NCBI RefSeq assembly: GCF_012489685.1 | Contig: NC_080041.1 | Span: 31,423,780-31,487,779 of the forward strand | Direction of reading: 5' to 3' | DNA length: 64,000 bases | Source of the DNA: Lotus japonicus | Lineage: Eukaryota > Streptophyta > Magnoliopsida > Fabales > Fabaceae | Shown: positions 34,221 to 45,529 of the stretch, piece after piece | Layout of the letters: the number at the start of each line of letters is the position of its first letter | Position numbering within the stretch: the stretch's first letter is position 1 | Notes under the pieces: model-generated | What the model saw: only the letters and a program-made list of their open reading frames with translations | The model's database searches: none | Told to the model about the DNA's origin: nothing | Made by a program: the position numbers and the translations under genes

Positions 34221-34945
34221 TCAGTTAATTAGTTACCACAGTAAAAGTAATACCCTCATTTGAATTGATGTGACTATTGATGTTCCCTCTGTTTTGATAA
34301 CTAATACACTTCAATATTTTCATCATTTCTCAACACCATCTTCATCCTTCCCAAAGCAGAACATTCCAGAGAAAGAGAAGTGTGAGAGACTGAGTGGCGG
34401 AGACGACGAGAGTGATCGACGGTGGAACGGCGGTGGAACGCGACGACGAGGACCGACGGTGGAACGCGACGACGTGAGAGAAGAAGGCGCCAGCGACCTA
34501 CGATATGTTCTTCATCTTTTCTTTTCGTAGTTTTGATCTTCAAGTATTCTCTTCTGGGGTTTGGATCTTAATGAAAGAATGGTTTTTTTCTCAGGGTTTG
34601 TGTTCTGATATCGTTCTCATATCTTTGTCTGAGTTAAAGTTTTGATGTTTTGATGTTTACGGTTATTTTTCATAACTTGTAATTACAATTATTCCGAATA
34701 GGCTGTAGATTTGAAAACCAACCTTGTATATCACATGCATGTCATTCCCCTTTCTTTGTCTGCATTAAAGGTTTGATTTTTATGTTATTTATGGTTTGTA
34801 GATTTGTTATGGAACCTTGTTTATCACATGAGTGTTCTTTTTTTGGTGGGATTGAACCATATTTTTATGTTGATATTGAATTTTAAACGTCTGGGTTCAC
34901 ATTCTTAATCTGTGCTTTGAACTGATTATTTGTGTTTTTGAAGAG
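34221..34945 (+). promoter_or_regulatory. Promoter and leader of the B3 gene
   Basis: AT-rich, then a GC-rich purine stretch (34380-34500, GGTGGAACG and CGACGACG repeats) resembling a transcribed leader, then T-rich intron-like sequence up to the ATG at 34946. The frame at 34270-34530 is repetitive (RRWNGGGTRRRG) and not convincing as protein. Confidence 0.35.
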
Positions 34946-36186
34946 ATGAGTCAAACAAGTGCTTATGGCCCTTACACACCTGGTTTCAATACTGTGATAA
35001 AGTTAAACCTGGTAATTTTTAGCTCCTTCCATTTGTGTTGGTATAGTTATATGGTTTAAACATCAATTTTAATAAGTTTTATTGGAAAAACATTAGGATG
35101 ACGTGGAAGTTCCAGTAGAGTTTATTGCACAATACAAATCTATGCTGGGAAATCATGTTGTGGTTAGGGATCCTGTAGGGGGGAGTTCACCTTTCAGTTG
35201 GTTGTGGGTAATAATGGAGGTTTGCTCATTGATGCTGTGGTCAAGTTTGTAAAAATGTATGATTTGAAAAGAAATCATTGGGCAGATTTCTCCTATTGTG
35301 GAAAGAACAAGTTTTCTATCAGGATATTTGATAGACTGATGAATCAAATAAGCTATGGTGCTGGCCCTTCTGTAAGGCAACCTGATGTTGGGAGTTCAGG
35401 TAAGAATGGTGAAGAGGTGGTTGTGTCTGATGTTGGTGATAAGGATGAAGTTGGTGGGGAAGTTCCAGTGGATGATGTCGGTGGTAAGGTTGAAGTTGGT
35501 GGGGAAGTTTCAGTTCCAGTGGCTGATGTTGGTGATAAGGATGAAGATGGTGTGGAAGTTCCAGTTCCAGTGGCTGATGTTGGTGGGGAGATACCATTAG
35601 CTGATGTTGGTGGGCAGTTTATGGATGTGGATAACATTGAAGAGAATGATGTAATTATGATATCAAGTGATGATGAGGAGGATGATGGAATTGTGCAATT
35701 AAGTGATGAGGAGGAGGATGATGGAATTATGCAATTGAGTGATGGAGAGGAGGATGATGGTGTGGAGAGGGTTATTCATAATTTTGATAAGGTCATTAGC
35801 AGCTCTGATTCTGGTGGAGGCCAGACAATGGTAAGTACTTGTTTTTAAATTGTAGTGCTACTTGTTTTTAAAATTTCGTTTGCTGTATGTGATATCTAAT
35901 ACAATGTTTATTTTTTTATTTTCAGGCATTGCCTAAGTTGTATGTGGTGAATCATATTAGGGCAAACTGGGAGAATATCGTTCTACAAACCCCTAGGGGT
36001 AGAACTTATAGTTGTCTGCTGAAAAGAAGGAATCCAAGGAAGATTGATACTCCAATCCACATTGCAAAGGATTGGTATCAATATGTGAAGGATCATGAGT
36101 TGAAGTATAGGGATGTTGTGCACTTTCGGCCAGTTAGCACTCACAACAATTTGGTTAATGTTACCATTACCCGTGGGCAGCCGTAG
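34946..36186 (+). pseudogene. Double-B3-domain protein of the MULE (single frameshift)
   Basis: Three exons: 34946-35011 (MSQTSAYGPYTPGFNTVIKL), 35097-35830 and 35926-36186, all with GT-AG borders and compatible phases. The first B3-like DNA-binding fold runs VPVEFIAQYKSMLGNHVVVR, then DP...FTFQLVVGNNGGLLIDAV and LKRNHWADFSYCGKNKFSIR. An acidic linker follows with about five VADVG/DKDE repeats and SSDDEEDD runs. The second B3 reads LPKLYVVNHIRANWENIVLQ, then TYSCLLKRRNPRKID and YRDVVHF. At the six-G run 35178-35183 the frame is off by one (a seventh G would restore it), so this is either a true frameshift or an assembly error. B3 folds bind DNA in plant transcription factors. Its presence within MULE ends suggests a role in transposon regulation or a captured factor. 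The gene is otherwise open. Confidence 0.7.
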
Positions 36187-36416
36187 TGAGTTTGATGTTT
36201 TGTTGATTTCCTATTAATGTTTTCAGTTTGGACCTTGTATGTTTTGCCTTTGTTTTGTGCAACTTTTGGACTGGCTTGATGCCCCTGGCTTGTTAGACCT
36301 TTTTGGATATGTTTTGTGCAACTTGGTGTTTTATGGATATTAGTTAATCAATGACTTTATATGTTATTAAGGTTTCAATTATTTACTTATTAGTATATTT
36401 CTGTAGTGTATAATAT

Positions 36417-36853
36417 ATGGCATCTCAATCATTCTCTTCGACACAAAGAAGAAATGGGATTGCTGATGGAAGGCTCTGTACTTGCGGCCTTACCCCAGCC
36501 CTAAAGACTTCATGGTCCAGTAGTAATTATGGACGAAGATATTTTCAATGTCCTTTGAAGGTAAACAGGGAGTTTTTGTTATGTATTCAGTTGACAACAA
36601 GGAATATATAACTTATGAACTTAAATATACGCAGGCTTGTGGGTATTATGATTGGCTTGATCCCCCTGTGCATGGGCAAGTTGTTGAAGCCCCCATGACT
36701 GCTGCTGTGACTCCTGGTCAAGTTGATGATTGCTTTGAAGGATTAAAGAGGGCAGAAGCTTTGATCTCTGACTACAAGAGAAGGGAACAAATGTATTTCA
36801 TTGTTGTTGTTGTCTCTTTGGTAGTTGTTGTGCTACTTATTTTGTTTAAGTGA
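36417..36853 (+). CDS. GRF zinc-finger protein with C-terminal membrane anchor
   Basis: Two exons, 36417-36560 and 36635-36853, joined at LK|AC (GTAAAC...CGCAG intron), give 120 aa. Cys21, Cys23, Cys45 and Cys50 form the zf-GRF CxC...C...C cluster in CTCGLTPALKTSW...YFQCPLK-ACGYYDWLD. GRF fingers occur in DNA-repair and topoisomerase-related proteins and can bind single-stranded DNA. The last 20 residues (YFIVVVVSLVVVVLLILF) are one hydrophobic segment, so the protein is probably tail-anchored. It lies 230 bases after the B3 gene on the same strand. Small GRF-plus-membrane proteins are widespread in plants; whether they belong to MULEs generally is inference. Confidence 0.75.
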
Positions 36854-37020
36854 TTTACACAAGCTTTGGATATGTAAAACTGTTTTTGAGAAGTGGTCAC
36901 ATGTATGTGTACTCTTTTTGAATTATTAACTCTTTTATGAGAAGTGCTCACATGAGTCCTCTTTTTAAACTTATCTAAATTTACATTTTTTAGTATACAT
37001 AATAATTTAATGAAACTGTG

Positions 37021-37114
37021 TAAGTAGATGATGAGAAACCTCCCAAGATGACTATGATAAAACTATGTAAGTAGATGATGAGAAACCTCCAAAAATGACT
37101 ATAATAAAACTATG
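37021..37114. repeat. Two ~47-bp tandem units
   Basis: TAAGTAGATGATGAGAAACC starts at 37021 and again at 37068, downstream of the GRF gene. Confidence 0.8.
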
Positions 37115-37647
37115 ACAAAAGAGCATACAAAAGAACCAAGAACATTTGCTATATTAAGTGAAAACTGGTCCAAATAAAATAGTGAGTAAGTAGTGCTCTT
37201 GTCAAACTTGACTATGATTTACTATGTCAAAAGATGTTACTATCGCTATGAAACATGTTTTCAACTGTTTTTAAGTGAAAATGGGTCCAAATAAGGTTGC
37301 TCTTGTCTAAGTTAGGTTGATCTTTCTATTGCTATGAATCATGTTTCTATTTTCAATAGAAAATGGTCCAAATATATAACTAAGTTGCGCTCTTGTGTTC
37401 TTGTTTAAGCTATAGCTATTATTGCATTTGAAGAAAACATGATCTAATAAACATGATATAAGACAACCAACGCATAAAAATTTATAAAAGGGTTTTTTGG
37501 CAACTAGTGCCTTAACCTGATGAACAAAATTTGGCAACTACAAGTGCCCTGAAAAAGGATTCAATGCGTCCACGCTTGCGCATACACAAAGATAAAGCAC
37601 GGAATAAAAAATATAGATTGTGTCTAACAATAACCAAGATTACAAAA
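37115..37647. other. Convergent spacer between GRF and Ulp1 genes
   Basis: AT-rich 3' flanking sequence of two convergent genes. Nothing else recognised. Confidence 0.35.
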
Positions 37648-39990
37648 TCAGCAAGTCTTTGGCACCCCTTTCTTCTTGTTTCCAGCTTCTGATATCCTGT
37701 TGTAGTACACCAATGATTTTGATAGCATAACTCCTTGAAGCAAATTATGTGAATGGAGAACAAGGTCCACAGCAAGTTTCAATCTTGTGAAGTTATCAAC
37801 CTCTATCTTGTATCCATTTATCCCCATCTGGTTCATCCAAGTTGCAACAAAAACTCCACAGTCGTTTCTGCATGACAGAAAACAATTTTCAATCAGTAAG
37901 TTACATGGTTTCAAAAGTATAAAAGAATTAAATTGTTATATGTAACTTACGAATCTTTCTTTTGAACCATAAGCCCTTCTGGGATAACCATTTTGAATTC
38001 AGACACAATAGGCTTAGGGCTATCATCGATGAGATAAAATGACTGGTCTTGCAGAAGTTCTTCCAAATAAATACACTACGAGCAACAAGTTTTCTCTTAG
38101 TAACAAAATTAATAACACAAATCATGTAATCAAAAAAGTAAATTCATTATAAGGTTATACCAGTAGTTTGGTACGCCTAATTCTGGCAAGCATCCTGCCT
38201 TCTTCCGGATAGCTGTCGAGATACACTACTTGCTCATTCTTAAAGTCCAGGACTATAAGGTACCAGTGCTTATAGTCGTCGTTAACAGGAATAAATATCT
38301 GGCAGAAAGCAACCATGTAGATAAAGCTCAAACAAGCTACATTTTGAATGAAATGATATGTTACACAATTATTGAGTTACCTTTTCAAGAAGGTCTACTT
38401 TCCCCATGAAATTTGCCTTAATTAAAATCTTCATAGAATTAGGGTTTGTAGTCCATGACAAAATAGCTTGCTACAGTGGAAAAGAACAGCTTCAGTGAAC
38501 TTTATATTTCATTTCTATTAAACAGAACTTGCCATTAAGAATGAGCAGATGATATTACCGAAACATTTGTTGGGAAAAACCATATGGGTGGATTTTGATT
38601 AAAAGACCTCTCCTTCTTGGTCAACAAGCAAGATAGCAAGTTAAGCAAATCCGTCACCAACTCTCCTTTTGGTTTCAGGCACTGCAGCACACCACGGGTT
38701 CCATCCGAGAAAGGGATTTCAGGCTTCACCAAGGCCTCTTTCCTGCCATGAACATAACATGCATATTAAATTAGCTCTTCTACTGAGTATCAAAAAATAA
38801 TTTAACTACGTAAATAAAAACTCAGACATTTTACCAAGCCATGTCATCTTTATTGGCCTTCTTAAAGATATAAGATGCCACAGCCGTCTCAGCATAAGAT
38901 AGTTGGAATGTGTTCTCATTCTTGAATATCTTGTTCAGGAACTACAAGATACACATGTATGACAGTCAATTTAACAAGTAAAGTTCTTAATTAATGGGTC
39001 AAAATTTTAAAACTTACCGGTGGAACATAATGAGGGGTAACTATTTTCAGGTTTTTGGGGGATTGAAAGTCAGCATTGGTAATTTGGTTTCCTGGATTTG
39101 TGTCCTGTGACGTAACAGGTGGGCTGAAAAGCTTCCTAACAAGTGAACTGTGATTTTCTGTAGATGTTGGTGCGACCTCAACGGTTTCAGTTTGGATTTC
39201 AGTATTTGGTGTTGGTAGGTCAGCAATAGGTGTTGGGAGTTCAACCGTTGGTGCAACAAACTTTTGCATGATTTTCTCTATCGCTTCAGGTATTGGTTCA
39301 ACTGATGAACATGGATCTAACTGTGTTCCTTCTGTGGGAAGAATCTGGACACATTTGGACTTTATCATTGTCTGTGTCAACCACCCAATACTAGCCATAA
39401 TAGCTTCCATGTTTGCCTCCAACGTATTAAATTTCTCTTCATTAACCACTCCCTGCATTGTAAAATATAAAAAAAAAATTTAAACCTTGGCTATAGGTTT
39501 CACAGCTGTAATTTAAGCAGGGATTCAAGGTTTCCTAATTTGAATCCATTATATGAAGTTTAATTTGGCATACTACTATGGTAAGCAAGGGAATAAGATA
39601 CGGAAAATTCAACTGAAGCAATTTAAGCTATTTAAGTGAAAAGTAATTCATTTTACTTCAAAACATACCTTTTTTTTCTTGTCATCTTCTTGTTGATCAC
39701 CATAATATGGAAGATTCATGTTCAGCTGCAGCCCAGAATCTTGATTACTGCAAATAAGATATGAATGTCAAAAACCTACGAAACCTAATACATAAACACG
39801 ACAGAACAGAAACAGAGTTTTAGATGAGTAACACTGATTACCTCGAAGATATGAGTACCAAAGAAGGGTTAGCGTTCTGATTTGGGACGGTGAAATCCAA
39901 GTCCGGCGAATTGACGGAGATGCAATCCACTTCTCGACGATTTCGCTTCCGGTGGCTTCGTCGAACAACTGGGGCTCCTTTCGTTTTCAT
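37648..39990 (-). CDS. Ulp1-type (C48) SUMO-protease-like protein of the MULE
   Basis: Nine exons on minus: 39990-39842, 39747-39669, 39452-39018, 38941-38835, 38742-38559, 38470-38381, 38298-38161, 38075-37951 and 37867-37648. All have GT-AG borders and phases that join without a stop, giving 508 aa. The start is MKTKGAPVVRR with a basic cluster (RRSHRKRNRR), a likely nuclear signal. Residues 77-221 are a P/T/E-rich spacer. The C48 catalytic triad is visible: His359 in KHWYLIVLD, Asp376 in VYLDSYP and Cys439 in SNDCGVFVATW, with Gln432 upstream for the oxyanion hole. C48 enzymes process or remove SUMO-like modifiers. Ulp1-like genes are known passengers of plant MULEs (Kaonashi type). The element's function for it is unknown. 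The gene looks intact. Confidence 0.88.
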
Positions 39991-40419
39991 GGTAGACATC
40001 AATCAGATGATTTTGGACCGTAAATCTTCCACTCCTTGTTAGACTCTGAATCCCATTCATAATTGAAGCAATTTTATAGTACTAGGGGGAATTGATTGAA
40101 ACCCTAAACCCCTTCACGAGTTTTGAGGCTGGAAGATCAAACAACAAAGCTGCAATCAATTTTCCTCATTACTCCCCCTCTCATAACCCTATCAAGCATG
40201 CGGCCTCTCCATATTCCAATTTTGGAGCCACCGAAAGTGCTTAACTTCACCATCTCCTCACCTTCCATTTTCGAAGCTTTATGGCACCATGGTTTGGAAG
40301 TTAAATGTTTTTTAATTTTTTATATTTAACTTATTTTAGAAATAATATTTATAAATAGGTATAAAAATTATTTATTAACATTATTTATTAATAAATACTA
40401 TATAAATAATATTTAATGG
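39991..40419 (-). promoter_or_regulatory. Upstream region of the MULE Ulp1 gene
   Basis: Leader and presumptive promoter of the minus-strand protease, between its ATG and the minisatellite. AT-rich at 40310-40415 with several TATAAATA-like strings, including TATATAAATAATA near 40400. None can be chosen with certainty. Confidence 0.35.
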
Positions 40420-41577
40420 CCTAATATGGAGAGCGGCGGAGCAACAAGAGTCTCGGCAGAGCTTAAGAAGGATAAAGGCCTAATATGAAGCTTCGGTCTT
40501 ACTTAAGCTTTAAGTTTGACCTAATATGGAGAGCGGCGGAGCAACAAGAGTCTCGACAGAACTTAAGAAGGATAAAGGCCTAATATGAAGCTTCGGTCTA
40601 ACTTAAGCTTTAAGTTTGGCCTAATATGGAGAACGGCGGAGCAACAAGAGTCTCGGCAGAGCTTAAGAAGGATAAAGGCCTAATATGAAGCTTCGGTCTT
40701 ACTTAAGCTTTAAGTTTGACCTAATATGGAGAGCGGCGGAGCAACAAGAGTCTCGGCAGAGCTTAAGAAGGATAAAGGCCTAATATGAAGCTTCGGTCTT
40801 ACTTAAGCTTTAAGTTTGGCCTAATATGGAGAGCGGCGGAGCAACAAGAGTCTCGGCAGAGCTTAAGAAGGATAAAGGCCTAATATGAAGCTTCGGTCTT
40901 ACTTAAGCTTTAAGTTTGACCTAATATGGAGAGCGGCGGAGCAACAAGAGTCTCGGCAGAGCTTAAGAAGGATAAAGGCCTAATATGAAGCTTCGGTCTT
41001 ACTTAAGCTTTAAGTTTGACCTAATATGGAGAGCGGCGGAGCAACAAGAGTCTCGGCAGAGCTTAAGAAGGATAAAGGCCTAATATGAAGCTTCGGTCTT
41101 ACTTAAGCTTTAAGTTTGGCCTAATATGGAGAGCGGCGGAGCAACAAGAGTCTCGGCAGAGCTTAAGAAGGATAAAGGCCTAATATGAAGCTTCGGTCTT
41201 ACTTAAGCTTTAAGTTTGACCTAATATGGAGAGCGGCGGAGCAACAAGAGTCTCGGCAGAACTTAAGAAGGATAAAGGCCTAATATGAAGCTTCGGTCTA
41301 ACTTAAGCTTTAAGTTTGGCCTAATATGGAGAACGGCGGAGCAACAAGAGTCTCGGCAGAGCTTAAGAAGGATAAAGGCCTAATATGAAGCTTCGGTCTT
41401 ACTTAAGCTTTAAGTTTGACCTAATATGGAGAGCGGCGGAGCAACAAGAGTCTCGGCAGAGCTTAAGAAGGATAAAGGCCTAATATGAAGCTTCGGTCTT
41501 ACTTAAGCTTTAAGTTTGACCTAATATGGAGAGCGGCGGAGCAAAAAGAGTCTAAGTTTATTAATATGAAGCTTCGC
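40420..41577. repeat. 100-bp-period minisatellite, 11 full copies and a partial
   Basis: CCTAATATGGAGAGCGGCGG recurs at 40420, 40520, 40620 and so on every 100 bases to 41420, with a diverging 12th copy at 41520. Each unit contains a second, shorter echo GGCCTAATATGAAGCTTCGG. Copies differ at few positions (GTTTGAC or GTTTGGC; GAACGG; CAGAACTTAAG). The variant run at 40520-40719 recurs at 41220-41419, indicating block duplication of 700 bases. It lies inside the MULE between protease and transposase genes. No protein-coding sense. Confidence 0.95.
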
Positions 41578-41664
41578 ACGACCTTAAGTTTAAGTTTATT
41601 AATCTTAACTCAATTAAATACTCGCATTAACTCAATTAAATATTTATGTTTACAGTTTCATTTC

Positions 41665-41730
41665 AATAGTTACTTCTAGCTTAGTGGTTAGTAGCATCCT
41701 ATATTTCCCACATGTCCTAGGTTCGAATAC
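41665..41730 (+). mobile_element. tRNA-like SINE head (1)
   Basis: TAGCTTAGTGGTTAGTAGC (box A-like) and AGGTTCGAATACTCC (box B-like), about 30 bases apart. A truncated SINE or tRNA-like sequence. Confidence 0.45.
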
Positions 41731-41805
41731 TCCTATAATCAGTTTTTAATTATTTTTTTATTTGCTTATCCGTATTAAATATATTATTTAACTGTTTGTT
41801 AGTAA

Positions 41806-41885
41806 TAATGAGTGGTATCCCAGTGGTAAATATCCTCCTGTTGGTTCTACATGTCCCTGGTTCAAATCTCATGTTCTTCTTTTTT
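41806..41885 (+). mobile_element. tRNA-like SINE head (2)
   Basis: CCCAGTGGTAAATATCC and TGGTTCAAATCTC repeat the box A/box B arrangement seen at 41665, followed by a T-rich tract. The two may be tandem decayed copies. Confidence 0.4.
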
Positions 41886-42242
41886 TTTACCCATTTTGTA
41901 CAGATTATAACATTGGTCTCTTTTTATACAAGTACTGGATTGCATAAATATGGCACAAAGATGGTACCTGAAATATTCTAAACTAAGCATTTGGATGAAA
42001 GAACTCAAAAACTATGAATTAATAATTCAGCAATAAAATTCATTGGTCCAACATTCAATCATAATAACTTCAAGACTTCATAAACAAAAAATACTTCAAA
42101 ATCAGCGAGGACTTCAATAACATAGCCATATTAGTTCCCAGCAAAAATTACATGAAAAAAAACAGGTCCATTAATGGTTTAAGCAACACAATGCAATAGC
42201 AATTCCAAGCAAAATTCAGAGCCACATCCAATATTCAGTCTT

Positions 42243-44975
42243 CTACTGAGTGCCATAAGGCGATTGCTGGTATGAAGCAAAAGGATGGAAAGATTGTAAA
42301 ATCTGGCTCGCAGGGAATTGGGGAAACAAATTGAACCCACTTGGGAAACTCATTGGAGGGGCTTCAATATCAGCTTGAGGTTGCTCAATAGTTGGTGACA
42401 CCATAGCTTGGGAACTTCCAGTGTTGCGTTTAACATCCTTTTGGGTTCTTCTATCTCCCACCTAAAATTCACAGCCAAATATAAACCATAAACAACAATT
42501 TTACAACAGAACATGCCACTCAAATTTATACAACATATTAAATATGACATATAACATGACTTTCTTTTGGCTTTGACTGTACTCATTGAACTGGGCCCTC
42601 CATTATCTCCTCCTAATGATGGCACGGGCTGTATACAATTTAAAATATTAATGTCATACACATGGTAATTGGCTGCAAAATAATCCAATAGAAAAATTAT
42701 ACAAACAACTTACAGTATCAGCAGTGTTATCACCATCAATTTCAACAGATGAATCTTCATCTTCTTCAGCATCTGCAAAACTTTCTCCAACTTCATTACC
42801 CTCAAATAATGTAGGACATGTCCTGATTGTGTGGCCACCCTTTCTGCAATTAGAGCATAGCCTTTTCGTCTTCTTATACTTCTTCTTCCGTGGAGCGCCC
42901 TTTGTTTTGACAACAGCTGGGTCACCAATGACAAATAAATTGGTTGCAGCAGAATTGGGATGGCGACGTTTCTGAAATTTCATGACAAGCTTGTATATGT
43001 CCTCGATAACATTTGAGAAATCAGAAGAGTCATCAGCACCATATTCACTCAGAAAGTTGCATGCAGCAGAAATTGCACCTCTACGCAGCATTTTCATTCT
43101 ATCAGTATCAACCTCCATAGCAGGGATAGATTGTAATGAATCAGCCTTTGCAGTCTTCAGCCACCTTTTAGAAACAAGACTAGCAGGGAATTCATTCATG
43201 TTCTCAGTTCTCATTGCACATATAATGTGAGAACAAGGTATGCCAACATATTCAGAAAACCCACAATCACAATTAAACATGTTCTGATTCTTGTCATAAA
43301 TGACCAAGAACTGAGTGTTTGGATGACGACAAATGCTAAACTTTATCATCACTGTGGTACCAATCTCTGATCGTTCAACAAGATTAAGGTTAAGTGCTCG
43401 TTGAATCATATGTCTCACTTCCCTAAACATATTCAATGTCAACAACTTTGCTGCCCCTTGTTCAATGTGACTCAAAGCAGTAATCAAGACAGGCTCACCA
43501 TAACTTGACTTGAAATCAGAGGCTAACTCATTATGCCTATACTCCTCCACAGCTCTCTCAAAGTTATAAATGAAATCAAGGATGCTATTTTTGCACTGCA
43601 CATACCTCTTAATAAATGAGTTAATGCCTTCACATAGAGAGGTAGTCCTGATACCGGCAAAAAATTTCTCTCGCATAAACGCAGTTGCCCACATCTGCCT
43701 AGTTTCATACGTCTGTTTAATCCATTTTTCCTCACCAATACCATACTTTTCAATCACTTGCAGCCATTTAGTTTCAAAACGTTCTGGAGTGAAATTCCCA
43801 TAAATCAAAGTCTTAAATTCATTCAAGAAATCTGGAATCTTAATTTTCTCAAGACAGTTTTGCTGAATATGCCATCCACAAAGCCTATGAGTAGCATTAG
43901 GAAACACAACCTTCACTGCTTCACGCATAGATTTGTCTCCATCAGTCACAACAGCTTTGGGTTGCTTTCCAAACATAGCTTCATCCAAGGCTTTCAGGAC
44001 CCATTTGTAAGTCTCAATGGTCTCATCACAAACCAAGGCACATGCAAAAATTGTAGTCTCCTTGTGATGATTGTAGCCAGAAAAGATAACAACCGGTTTG
44101 TTGTACTTGTTTTTCTTGTAGGTGCTGTCAAAAACAATGACATCTCCAAACGCTTGGTAATCAAGGCGACTTGTTCCATCGCACCAAAACAAGTTTTCAA
44201 GATTTTCTTCACCTGATCTTGTGAATTTGAAAAAAAACATGGGATCCTTCTCCCCCTTACGCTGCAAATAACTCAATGCACTGGCTGCATCTCCAGCACC
44301 TAAACTTATCCTTTTCTTCTTATCAACATGATTATATAAGTCCTTTTTCAGAAAACCCACCGATTCATGCCCACCTTTCTGACCCATCAAAAGCCCCATT
44401 ATGTTGCAACTTCTCACCCCATACAGCTTTAGACTGTCTACTTGAGCCTTGTCACCATCAGTCAATCCCCTGAATGAGGGCATCAAATGAACGTGGGATG
44501 CAGGTGTCAACCCATGATTGTGTTCTGGTTCAAATAGCACAACCTTCCACTTGCTTGAGTCTGCATGAAAACGGACACGGAACTTTGCTGGGCAAGCCAC
44601 TCTGGTAATAGGCTTTGCTTCTTTGACTCGGCTAACCTTATTCAAATGCTTCTCATGTCTCTCACCTTCCCTATTACACACCAGTTGACGACTAATAATA
44701 TTACCCTTTCGATCACGACGGACATCAACTTTCCTTGCACCAAAACCTTTGAAATGGGCATAGTGTTGGTAAAATTCAACAGCATCCTTCTCAGAACAAA
44801 ACACCAGCTCCCTTATCTCATCAGCTGTCAAGTCAGGGATTAATTTGCAACGATCTGGATTAGAATTCTCATTATTGCCATTGCCATCATCAGCCACTGC
44901 CACAGAATCATCATCCTCACTCATACCTCCATCATTAGACAAGTCAATAGAGAAATATTCATTCACATCTGCCAT
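42243..44975 (-). CDS. FAR1-related MURA transposase of the MULE
   Basis: Main exon 44975-42714 (754 codons, start MADVNEYFSIDL; an upstream ATG of the same frame is less likely). Domains: acidic N-terminus; FAR1-type DNA-binding region about residues 62-155 (FYQHYAHFKGFGARK...CPAKFRVRF...EHNHGL); MULE transposase core with DDE residues Asp283 (VIVFDSTYKKNKYN), Asp345 (AVVTDGDKSM) and Glu449 (TTSLCEGINSF), plus the CGWH motif near 366; SWIM zinc finger at 569-583 (CDCGF...CSHI); CCHC knuckle at 707-720 (CSNCRKGGHTIRTC). After a donor ACT/GTAAG, a short exon at 42628 (PVPSLGGDNGGPSS) and a last exon at 42461-42243 (DRRTQKDVKRNTG...) follow. Their junction is unresolved: the obvious splice gives another frame. 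It catalyses cut-and-paste transposition in the nucleus. Confidence 0.88.
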
Positions 44976-45529
44976 GGCAGCAAACCTATGCAACAAAACC
45001 AATAAATAAGTACAACACAAAGATTTTAAGTAAACAAAACCTGATTTTCGAAAACAACGAAATCAATTTGGTAAACCTTAAACAAAAAAAATTTCATTCA
45101 GATTTTTTAAACCCTAAACCCACCGATTCAAAAGCCTAAACCCAAAAGCACAATACCCAAAATGCGATTTAAACCATAAACCCAGATTCAAAACCCACAA
45201 ATATAAGAACCCCTTAATTTGAAATCAAACAACAACAACGAATAATAGATTAGGAAAATGCGATTTTAGAACCAAAACACACTAAACCCAGATTCAGAAA
45301 CGGACCGTGCTATTTGATGAAGAAGCTGGAACGTGAAGAAGCTCGAACGACAATGAAGAAGCTGATGACGACAATGGTCCTCGTCTGCGAAAAACGAACG
45401 ATGAAGAAGCTGGAAGGTGAAGAAGCTGATACTATTAGGGTTCAAGGAAGAAGAAGAAGAAAATGGGTTGAACTCAGAATACGAATAAGCTTGGTAAAAA
45501 TTCTCAATGATGGTTAAAAGATAATATAC
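44976..45529 (-). promoter_or_regulatory. Transposase leader and promoter
   Basis: Upstream of the transposase ATG to the right TIR. Contains GAAGAAGCTG repeats (45316-45470) and AAACCC-rich strings. Mutator-family promoters usually lie in the TIR, so transcription probably starts in 45300-45700. Confidence 0.35.

Noticed and set aside
34270..34530. 86-codon frame before the B3 gene
   Set aside because: Repetitive RRWNGGG/RRRG composition in a purine-rich leader. No family, and the B3 start at 34946 has a better context.
35319..35637. Minus-strand open frames rich in P, T, H and Q
   Set aside because: Antisense shadows of the acidic GATGTTGGTG-type repeats of the B3 gene linker.
40420..41577. 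CRISPR-like regular repeat array
   Set aside because: The 100-bp units abut directly with no variable spacers, and the sequence is a plant transposon. It is a minisatellite.
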